Positions 1 to 7,374 of a DNA stretch of 64,000 nucleotides are shown here, piece by piece. The stretch lies in NCBI GenBank assembly GCA_977017575.1, contig CDRNVI010000021.1:248001-312000 (forward strand). Direction: 5' to 3'. The position numbers and the translations under genes were made by a program. The stretch's first letter is position 1. Each line of letters begins with the position of its first letter. Below the pieces are notes generated by a model. The model did not search any database. It was not told the DNA's origin and was given only the letters and a program-made list of their open reading frames with translations. Source of the DNA: Paramoeba atlantica (Eukaryota; Discosea).

Positions 1-1
1 A

Positions 2-668
2 AAAGAATCCGTTTCACAGTACTCTCATGACGGGCGACCATTTGGGGGCGAAACCTTTGGGCAGCAAGCGGCAACTCTGTATTCTCGCACAGAAGCTGAG
101 GTATTAGGGTGTATGGAAAGACAAGAATTGACAAGATATGAAGGGTCGAAGTCAGCAGTGCGTAAAGAAACCAACGAACTACATGACGTTCATTCACTTC
201 AATTGATGGACAAGAGAACGCGCAATTGGACAGAGGCGCGTAGGAATCGGGGTGAGTACTTCATGCGCGACGCAGAATGGCAAACAGCCATGCGTATGCG
301 GTACTTGATAGCTCCTATTTCGGACCCTTTCGCACAATTTGAGTGCGGAGACATCCTCTCAAACAAAGATTTTGTCGTACACGCCCTTGACTGTAGTAAG
401 GTCAAAGGTGACACCGTGGCTATTCGCCACAAACTTGTTCGCCACAAAGAATACCTTCGCGCACTTGCTACGACAGTACGGATTCACTCCAGACAACCAT
501 GAACCCCGATTCTCCGATGGTCGGGGCCCCGACGTCTGCTTTATGCTGGGAGGGAAGGTATGTCTGGTGGACGTAACCGTCATTCATGCTGCGCGCTTCG
601 CGTTGAAAACTACCTCCGCGTTTAACGAAGAGCCTAAAAAAGAAAAATCGCCAAAAGATCATGAATAA
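2..668 (+). pseudogene. C-terminal part of a non-LTR retroelement protein (endonuclease domain), left-truncated and frameshifted
   Basis: The reading frame is open from the left edge, so the element starts outside the window. The first frame (to about 450) ends in a Cys/His cluster followed by RHKLVRH. The next frame (from about 440) continues with a YGFTPDNHEPRF stretch, then GPDV and VCLVDVTV. A Cys-Cys-His-Cys cluster, then EP...RPD and a hydrophobic strand ending in D-V, is the order expected after the reverse transcriptase in retroelements that use a restriction-like (PD-D/E-XK) endonuclease, such as the R2, CRE and SLACS groups. The frame change near 440-455 breaks the gene. The coding end passes directly into a 3' tail that recurs twice more in the window (34660-34938 and 49870-50334, both inverted). 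The family assignment is inferred from motif order; the reverse transcriptase itself lies outside the window. Confidence 0.6.
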
Positions 669-830
669 TCTATTTCTTTGGATGAGAAAGCTCGATTTTT
701 CGGCGAAAAATCATAATTTTTACCCCGAATTTGGGCCATTTTTGATAGAAGGCGAATCTGACGAAGAAAACGTCGTAGAATGGTGGCTGAGGTCCCAAAC
801 TCTCAAAATACATTTTAGGAGTGGATAAAT
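581..830 (+). repeat. Retroelement 3' end, copy A
   Basis: This is the terminal coding segment plus the 3' untranslated tail of the element at 2-668. It shares, with substitutions, the same blocks as the inverted copies at 34660-34938 and 49870-50334: the GAAAACTACC...AACGAAGAGCCTAAA block at 604-638, a GGGCCATTTTTGA block near 734, an AACGTCGTAGAATGG block near 769, and TCCCAAACTCTCAAAATAC near 793. Three dispersed copies with a common right end support a mobile 3' terminus. Copy A keeps the coding context upstream, unlike the other two. Confidence 0.6.
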
Positions 831-904
831 AATAGTTTTACTTTTTTTGGGTAAATTCCAGCTGACGACCTCCTACATGAAAGGAAAGCTGGTCACTCCT
901 TCTG

Positions 905-1016
905 AGGGTGGCCAGCTGGCCACTTTTTCAGCGGGTGGCCAGCTGGCCACTTTTTCAGCGGGCGGTCAGCTGGCCACTTTTCCAGGGGATGGCCAGATGG
1001 CCACTTTTTCAGAAGC
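905..1016. repeat. 27-bp tandem repeat, four units, each with a GGCCAGCTGGCC palindrome
   Basis: GGCCAGCTGGCC or a close variant occurs at 910, 937, 964 and 991, exactly 27 bp apart. Each is followed by ACTTTTTCAG or a variant. The period is a multiple of three, so one frame reads through as a nine-residue repeat (GGQLATFSA), but there is no other sign of a gene. Units 3 and 4 carry point changes. Confidence 0.8.
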
Positions 1017-1124
1017 CTTCAGAAGCCACTTTTTAGAAGAAGATTTGCATCGTTTTGTCAATTGTTACCGCCATGACGCCCACGAATTTTGCTGAATGAT
1101 ACGACGAAACTGTTTTTGTACTAT

Positions 1125-1327
1125 CCAGGCATAAAGGGGCGAGAGAGACACGAAGCAACAGATGTAGCAGCTTCCCACTGAAAAGAAATCGTATCTCCCT
1201 GAACGAAGTTGACTCCAAGCTAGAAAGAGCATAGATAGGCATTTCTCGTGCAGGGAGATACGATTTCTTTTCAGTGGGAAGCGGCTACATCTGTTGCTTC
1301 GTATCTCCCTCGCCCCTTTATACCTGG
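1125..1327. repeat. Long inverted repeat, 77-bp arms around a 48-bp loop
   Basis: The left arm (1125-1201) and right arm (1251-1327) are reverse complements with about four mismatches. The ends read CCAGGCATAAAGGGGCGAG and, reversed, CCAGGTATAAAGGGGCGAG. The loop (about 1202-1250) shows no coding potential. A structure this large and well matched is typical of a foldback transposon or short MITE, or of a hairpin RNA source. No target duplication is obvious. Confidence 0.75.
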
Positions 1328-1452
1328 ATTTTTCCTTTTCACTTTTTTAAGGGGACTGACCGCTCTTTAGCACATTTACATTTTGAACGTACATATTCTA
1401 TGTTTTTTATTATTCCACAAAACAAAGGGGAATAATAGCTGTACAGGGGGTT

Positions 1453-1557
1453 TATGTAGTGTCAGGGCATTCGACTTTCGTCGAATCGATGATGGGGCGT
1501 AGCGACCCCAGCTTCCCTAGCTAACTCACCCAGCGTCGTATAACAAGACACTACATA
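1453..1557. ncRNA. Candidate structured RNA or foldback (105 nt, multibranched)
   Basis: The segment is closed by an 11-bp perfect stem, TATGTAGTGTC (1453-1463) with GACACTACATA (1547-1557). Inside are two more perfect hairpins: ATTCGAC/GTCGAAT at 1469-1486 and TGGGG/CCCCA at 1493-1510. An AGGG/CCCT pairing (1464-1467 with 1515-1518) encloses both. I could not match it to a tRNA, 5S, spliced-leader, hammerhead or HDV-like fold. It may be an RNA gene, a ribozyme of a mobile element or only a foldback repeat; the strand is undetermined. Confidence 0.3.
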
Positions 1558-1984
1558 CCTAGGGTGAGCCTCCTTCACCTCCTTGCGTCACCCCCGCCAC
1601 CCCCCTTTCGCCGCCCCCTTCGCCGGCCGATTTGCCCCGCCCCCCGCTTCACCCCCTGTCGCCACAACCTTCACCCCCTTTCGACCCCCCCTTCACCCTC
1701 CTCCGCCGCCCCCTACGTCCCCGTTCGCCACCCTCTCTGACGCCCCTCATTACCTCCGGGTCCCTCATTGCCGCCCTCCCCGTCGTCCCCCACCTCCACC
1801 GCTCCCCCCGCCGTTTTCCTCGCCGCCCCCCCCCGCCGCCGCTCTCCCCACCGCTCCCCCCGCCGCTCTACGCCCCCCTTCGCCGCCCCCATCATCGACT
1901 GCGCTGCCCTTTTCGCCCCCCTCTTTTGCAACACTCCTTGCGCCCCCTTCCACGACACTACCCGGTGCCAACATAACGAGGCAC
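1558..1984 (+). other. Extremely C-rich, purine-poor island next to the Harbinger insertion
   Basis: More than 400 bp is dominated by runs of C with T and few purines. It resembles the C-rich 5' ends of genes further right (35000-35450, 18350-18520). Frames stay open through it, but the translations are only proline/arginine/alanine low complexity, so I do not call a gene. It ends at the target-site TAA of the transposon at 1988. It may be the 5' end of a gene cut off by that insertion (inference). Confidence 0.4.
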
Positions 1985-2005
1985 TAAGAGGGTTGAAACA
2001 GGTGG

Positions 2006-2557
2006 GTGCGTCTCAGTATTCACAACACTTTGTGTGGTGTTACACTGGACGAAGAAATCCTTCTCGAGGGTATCATCCTCATTGCAAAACATCGCCATGT
2101 AGGCTTGTTGTTCTTTTCCGACGCCAAATGCAACGTGCTAAATGGTGTCCGAGAGGAAGAGATGCCAAGTTATTGGTGGTGGAAACACGGGGGTCAATGG
2201 TCACTCCCCTCCATCGAGCTCCCCACAGATGTACTCTCACAAAACCTAGGTGCCTTCCTGGCGAAAGCCTACCCAGGGTTGTATGAGCCATCCCGCAAAG
2301 GCCAAGAGCCCATTGCAGAATGGTTCCGAACTCTTTGGCGAGGGTTTCGTGGAGAGACCGTTGCGGCGTCGAAAAGACATCGAGAACGAAATCGACTTCT
2401 ACGCGGCGCGGTTTCTGTAAGTCAGACCGAGGCAGCAAAGGCGCTCGCTGAGGTAGAAAAGTTGCAAGCGGTGATTAGCCGTCTTGAAGCCAAGGTTGAA
2501 AGATTAACTGAGGCTCAACTTTCTCATCGTCACGAGACAGACGACATGAGAGCCTAG
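2006..2557 (+). CDS. Unrecognised protein with C-terminal coiled coil, carried by the Harbinger-like element
   Basis: The frame opens just inside the left terminal repeat, on GTG (2006); the first in-frame ATG is at 2162. The product has a globular first part with no motif I recognise and a basic RHRERNR stretch. A heptad-like C terminus is rich in A, E, K and L (SQTEAAKALAEVEKLQAVI, then RLEAKVERLTEAQ). After the TAG stop at 2555-2557 the same frame continues as coiled-coil-like sequence for about 20 codons, so the stop may be a mutation. Harbinger elements usually carry a second, DNA-binding (Myb/SANT-like) protein; this could be its counterpart, but I see no Myb tryptophans in the right spacing. 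Confidence 0.4.
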   Translation: MRLSIHNTLCGVTLDEEILLEGIILIAKHRHVGLLFFSDAKCNVLNGVREEEMPSYWWWKHGGQWSLPSIELPTDVLSQNLGAFLAKAYPGLYEPSRKGQEPIAEWFRTLWRGFRGETVAASKRHRERNRLLRGAVSVSQTEAAKALAEVEKLQAVISRLEAKVERLTEAQLSHRHETDDMRA

Positions 2558-3820
2558 ATCGCATTACTGAAACAAGCAGAAATTTCGATTTTTCTATCCG
2601 AGAAAAAACATTTTGCATGGTGTTAAGTATACTCGACGGCGTCCCCATGTACAGCCGTGGGCCCAGTGAATTATAAACCCCCGCTCACGAAAAGTGAGTC
2701 CCCTCTTTTTTTTTCGTACAAATGTCCGTTTGAGCTGATTTTTGTTGCATTTTGCAGATCTCAACACAAGGACTTTGCGCGTGCAGAAATGAGACAAAAA
2801 GAAACGAATACGCACAATTTAGAGAAGAATTACCATTTTGTCATGTCACTACCATTTTGGGAGCCGATATGGTGATTTGGTCATTTTTGGAAAAAAAAGT
2901 TGAAAAACCAATTATGTTTTTTGACTAAATTTTAAAAGTTTAAAATGAGCTAAAAACAGCGGGAACGTACAGATCTCGAAAATTTGAACGAAAAAGTGAT
3001 ATGATAACCCACCGACGCCCCCCTGTGCTAAAAATAAGGGGGGGTCACTTATTCGTGAGCGGGGGTTTATAACGCGAAAAAGGCCGCGAAGTATTGGACA
3101 TTTCAAGTTCTTCTCATGATGGACGGTTGCCCTTGGGCCTGGAGTGGACCTTTCGAGGGTCGGATTCATGACAGCGAATGCTTAGCCCAATCTGACATAC
3201 CTAGTTTCATGCATCGCCGTAATGAAATGATAATGGCAGACAAGGCATATATCGATAACCGTCATTGCTTTTGCCAAGAAGTTGGTCCTGCAATTGACGA
3301 AACATTTGATATGGAGTTTCGCCGGAGAAGAAACCGTGTAGAAAGGTTTTTTGCCCATATGGATCAGCACAAGTTGCTGCACTATAATCAGCATCGGAAA
3401 GATTTTACAAGATCTGCTTTCGGGTTGCTCTGGAATGCAGAGTGTACGCAGTGGAAAGTTCACCAGGTAACACTGTACGACGACTCCGTAGAATCTTTGG
3501 ATTCCACGCATTCCGTCGTTAGAGAATGGGCTTCTCGAGACTTTTGCTCTTGTCATTTTCAGAAAGGTGACAAAACAGATAAAGATGCTATACGAGAGTA
3601 CCGAGAAGAGGTAAAACAAGATTTTCAGCGCACTGGTGTCACAAAAATTGGGAAAAGCCCTGCTCACGGACGCAAAAGAAGTAAGACGTACACGAAGTTG
3701 ACGCAGGCAGAGATGCGTCAGAAGCGAGCTGAGGAGAGCGCTTTGAAGCAAATAAAGTCAAAGCAGAGAAAGAAGGATCTTGCGCGGGAAAAAAAGGACA
3801 ACGCCAAATTATTTTCTTAA
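2558..3820 (+). pseudogene. Harbinger-type DDE transposase, interrupted by a MITE
   Basis: Before the MITE, frame 1 reads VLSILDGVPMYSRGPSE, which carries the first catalytic Asp (DG-x-P). After it, frame 2 reads KAAKYWTFQVLL, then GPFEGRIHDSECLAQSDIP, then IMADKAYID with the second Asp. RRRNRVERFFAHM follows with the catalytic Glu. This order is that of the DDE_Tnp_4 family used by PIF/Harbinger elements. The C terminus is a basic Lys/Arg/Glu tail (to 3820). The gene is split by the insertion at 2671-3072, and the two halves are in different frames. The N-terminal DNA-binding part is not evident. The triad itself looks intact, so the insertion is probably fairly recent. Confidence 0.7.
2671..3072. 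mobile_element. MITE (about 0.4 kb) nested in the Harbinger transposase gene
   Basis: The ends are TTATAAACCCCCGCTCACGA (2671-2690) and its near-exact reverse complement ending GTGAGCGGGGGTTTATAA (3055-3072). The match continues imperfectly inward through AAGTGAGTCCCCTC and GGGTCACTT. There is no coding content. The termini are palindromic around TTATAA, so the exact target duplication (TA, TATA or TTATAA) cannot be decided. The transposase reading continues on both sides, which proves this is an insertion. Confidence 0.75.
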
Positions 3821-4092
3821 ATTTTATATGTCAATGTAAGGATATAAGGGATATATTCATTTTGTGAAAGGTTTTTAGTCTGCACAGTTCGCACTTTCTT
3901 TTGGGTTGCATTCTGCAAAAAAAACGCGTATGGTGAAGCACACGTACAAATTGACTGAAAAAAAAGTCATCCCTCTCGGGGAGTAGTACCCCGAACGCGT
4001 TCCTTCTGGATCTCCCAAATTTCGCTAAGTCTTTGCCGTTGAAGATGCACTGGGTGCGGGTGGGTGCGGCTGGGGATGTTTCAACCCTCTAA

Positions 4093-4900
4093 ATATGTAG
4101 GGTAGCTGTCACACTGGCAACCCAGAATGGGTGGCACCGCCCGGTACCGAATATAGCAAGGTACTAAGCAACTAGGGTGGGTGCCATTCGGGCTATTGTT
4201 TCGGCGGAGACACTTCTCGGATGGACCCGGAGTGCACTCTGAAGATGAGCCCCTAAGGGGAACTTCATACCGCATTTTCGGGTCGAGTATTGCTCATCTG
4301 CGGCTTGCAGCTAGCCCATGAAAACGGGGCTAGGGCAATATTTCGGAGAGATAAAAGATCGTTGAAGCTGAGGCTTAGCCCATTGAAGCTGAGGAGCCAA
4401 GTCCGCTCGAGGGTATAACACCCTAGAAGACTTGGTCCGTTAAAGCTGAGGAGTCTAAACCGTTGAAGCTGAGACTGCAAGCAGGCGGTGATGCAGTACT
4501 GATGCCTGCTTTTTTATTAAGGGTTTTTCCCGAAAAACTGGCCATCTCCTATTGGAGACGTGGTGAGTTCGGGCAGAATTTGGGCTCACCCCAGTTCCCC
4601 GAATAGCGGGAGCTCAGCTCCCCACGTGCCCGGGGAAGGTTGTCCTAGGATCTGCGGAGCAACGTATGTAGTCGCCCTCACAGCGATTTGCATGCCATAT
4701 CGATACTCGAAAGAGTATCGATGGTTCAGCGACCAGACACCCTCCCCCAAGTTCCCCTGCTTTCTCAGGGGAGGCGACATCCTTGAACTAGGGTAACCGC
4801 CTGATATCATTTTATCATAGTGAACTGATAAGTCACCAGAGATTATACTCGTGCATACTCTGGTAAGGACCAGAGTGACAGCTCGGGATAATTTTCTCAC
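4093..4900. other. Non-coding, repeat-containing region with possible RNA structure
   Basis: No gene is recognised. The motif TTGAAGCTGAG (or TTAAAGCTGAG) occurs four times between about 4360 and 4475. A GC-rich hairpin GCAGGC...GCCTGC at about 4483-4510 is directly followed by a T run (CTTTTTTATT), resembling an RNA polymerase III or retroelement terminator. A palindrome CGATACTC GAAAGAGTATCG lies near 4699-4718. These features suggest the 5' or 3' untranslated part of a retroelement or a small RNA gene, but I cannot assign one. Confidence 0.35.
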
Positions 4901-5287
4901 TCAAGCAGTACTAGCGGTATTCCATACGGGTGTATTACGCATGTTATATATTTTAAAAGGGGCACTCATCGCGGCGTTAATCATTTCTTGCCGCATTTGT
5001 CTAATCAATTTGGTATGTTCACCCTTAAACAGCCAAGATAAGTCGAGAGTGCTGTCGCTGAGTTTTCCCCGTGCGCCGACTTCGAGAGTTGTTAGAGTGG
5101 TGCGTTGATTTGTGGCTTGGCGGTGGCGAAGAATTTCTTGATATTTGGAACGCTTGCGTTCTCGGGCAAGGCCGAAATTCTCCTCCCAAGGACAGGTGAG
5201 CTCCAAGATATACTCCGATCCATCCTCGAGGCGAACCCAACCGTCTGGCCGCATATTGTGAGGGTTGGTAGTCCTATTCTGGGATTA
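4901..5287 (-). pseudogene. Detached retroelement endonuclease domain (RPD...ELTxPWE...K-KY type)
   Basis: On the - strand the frame reads MRPDGWVRLEDG, YILELTCPWEENF, ERKRSKYQEIL and TLEVGARGKL. RPD, E-L-T-x-P-W-E, K-x-K-Y and the EVGARG motif are the C-terminal PD-(D/E)XK nuclease signature of a widespread retroelement family with a zinc-finger/RT/GRYTYRHN/nuclease layout. The reverse transcriptase of that family lies at 6228-9588 on the same strand, so this is probably its 3' coding end, separated by about 0.9 kb of unrelated sequence. It may instead belong to another copy. A stop about 12 codons upstream of the first Met shows the fragment is truncated. Confidence 0.65.
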
Positions 5288-6227
5288 CCCAGAGAGAGTC
5301 CACCAACCCGTCATTATCACGGCGCAGTAGACGCGCTATGGCAGGCCTGGCACCATGAAGGCCAGAAAAAAAAGGCACATTCATGGATACTCAGGCACAT
5401 CCCACTGAAGGGGCCGACGACACGCAAGAAGTGGTCTCTCCAGCATCCGAACAAGTCGAATGTCGAAAAGGCTTCAATACGCTGTCGGGAAATTCATTTA
5501 GAGAAAAATTAGGAAAACCAAAATAAATACTGTTACTATAGTAAATAAATAAAGTTAGTAATAGTAAATACGAAACGAAATATTGCAACTGCAAACGTAT
5601 AATTTATGCAGACACCGTGATACATGATTCAAGTTTGATACAGACATCCTTTGAAAGGAAGGATACATACACGACAAGATGTGTATGAAGCCTCGCTCGC
5701 AATAATTTAACTTAACACAAATAAATTGAGATACAGTGAGTCGTTGGTCCAATGAATGAAGCCGAGCACACCATCATTCTCGGAATCTTTATCACGTCTA
5801 TTATTCGGACGGCAACCCTACATATACACACGTTTAAACCACCAGAACTATACAGAACTGTACTACTTCAACTAGTCTCTACTTGTATTACTAGGAATCT
5901 ATACTGAATTAGCATTCTTACTACTCTTACTAGTGGAACTACTCTAGGAAAGACCGCTCCATTAAAACCTAGAAACCCTCCACTAAACGAGTAACTACGA
6001 CTCAATGGCACTGGTCATTTAGGGTTCCACTAATTTACGCATCATCATCTAAGATGCAGGGATACCACACTTACAAAACGTAATAATAAAAGCGAGTCAG
6101 AGTCCACACGTGGAACTGTAGTCATCCAGACCGACTCTGTATCCAACTGCCATGGCAATTCCACGAGAGGCAGTACCCTTGATGCGAGCGGTCATATTCT
6201 GTATCAAACGCCATACTCTCTATCAAA
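5288..6227. other. Non-coding stretch between endonuclease and RT fragments
   Basis: I see no gene. From about 5500 the base composition turns AT-rich. Around 5850-6000 there are many short ACTACT/CTACTAG-type repeats that look like decayed simple sequence. The stretch separates two parts of what should be one retroelement protein, so it may be an insertion or the junction of two truncated copies. Confidence 0.4.
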
Positions 6228-7374
6228 TCAACGTGACTGATTCAACGCTACATGCGGATCTAGCGTGTTTACGTAGGTGGTGATAATGGTACAGTTTGCA
6301 AGCCATTGTGGTGGGTAATATTCGTTTGGAGAATCTGGTAGATCAAAGCATTTCTCTCGGACGTGACTACATTCGTTTATGTGGTCACGCAATACTTTCA
6401 GGACTGCGTTGTGTCTATATGTGTATCTTCCCTGAAGGAGTGATGCAGTGCACGATGCTAAGATGTGTCTGAGTGTTTGTTTTCTTTCCCGACATATGCA
6501 GCACGTCTCGTGTCCATCAGACTTTCCCCAGGAGCGGGTGTTAACGAGACTCGGAGGTGAGTATCCAACCATGATCATTGAAGCGAACCGTGACATCTCC
6601 TTCCCGCGGAGGTTATGTAGTACTTTGGCGTAGTACTCTGGCGTATTCTGTGGTGATTTGAAACCTGAAGATTTCGTTCCCATGTCATACGTTCCTCGAG
6701 TGCGTGGGTGACGGACGGGTCTGTGGATTTCTTTAATGTGCTGAGGCACGAGACTGTGCTTTCGCGCCAGAGTTGGATTAGGGAGGTGAGGCTCCATCCT
6801 CCATTTCGAATGTAAAGTTGATCTGGATGTGCGAACGACATCAAATTTGTCCATTTGCGCAAGTATCTGCTGCACGTTTTTTGGAGTCTCTTCACCAGAT
6901 TAAGAGTGAGGCAGTCGTGAACTGACATGACGTAACGTAAGCGGCTTAGGATCGCGTTTTCGTACAGCCAGAGTTTAGCATACGCAGCGTGACTGCTTTT
7001 GTCAATTTTACTCAGCATTTCCCTGATCTTGTTTCGCATTGCTCTGAAGAGCACTTGGGGGGTCTCTCGTCCTTTTGCGATTGTCGTACCGAGAAACTTT
7101 GTCCCTTTATCAGCTACGTGGGGTATCGTTCCTTGCCCGATTTTGAAGTTAGGGGAGAGAGTGGTGAAACTCCCATTGTCCTTTCGTCCTATGCAGTACA
7201 CGCGGCATTTTGCTAGGTTGAGTTTCATGTTGAGAGACGAAAGCGCTGCTTCAAGAATTTCTGCAGTGTCTTGGGCCTGCCTGGGGGTATCGGTGAGGAA
7301 AGTGAGATCATCCGCGAAGGCTTTGCAGAAATGTTGACTCTCTCCGGTGTTAAACCCTAGGGTTGGTCTTGCTG
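6228..7374 (-). pseudogene. Retroelement: RT palm/thumb and post-RT zinc motif (frameshifted continuation)
   Basis: This is the downstream part of the protein starting at 9588, in two further frames. At about 7320-7290 one frame reads AFADDLTFLTD, the catalytic FADD box of the reverse transcriptase. MKLNLAKCRVYCIGR and FLGTTI follow, as expected for the RT thumb. Another frame (6875-6228) carries CCICRERKQTLRHILASC and GRYTYRHNAVL, the post-RT Cys/His motif typical of the RT-plus-RPD-nuclease family. At least two frameshifts (near 7375-7320 and 6875-6575) separate the domains, so this copy is inactive. It lies on the - strand, opposite to the gene array on the right. Confidence 0.75.

Larger units (their letters stand above)
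1988..4089 (+). mobile_element. PIF/Harbinger-like DNA transposon (2.1 kb), non-autonomous remnant
   Basis: Terminal inverted repeats GAGGGTTGAAACA (1988-2000) and TGTTTCAACCCTC (4077-4089) match perfectly over 13 bp. They are flanked by a direct TAA at 1985-1987 and 4090-4092. A three-base TWA target duplication is the mark of the PIF/Harbinger superfamily, and the transposase remnant inside is of the matching DDE type. The element holds a coiled-coil ORF, a transposase gene and a nested MITE. The transposase is interrupted, so the copy is probably dead unless supplied in trans. Confidence 0.8.

Noticed and set aside
1453-1557. tRNA, spliced-leader RNA, hammerhead or HDV-like ribozyme
   Set aside because: The conserved bases of none of these are present; only the generic structure remains.
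1583-2286. Long open frames in the C-rich island (proline/arginine-rich)
   Set aside because: Frames are open in several registers because of C richness; the translations are low complexity and show no domain.
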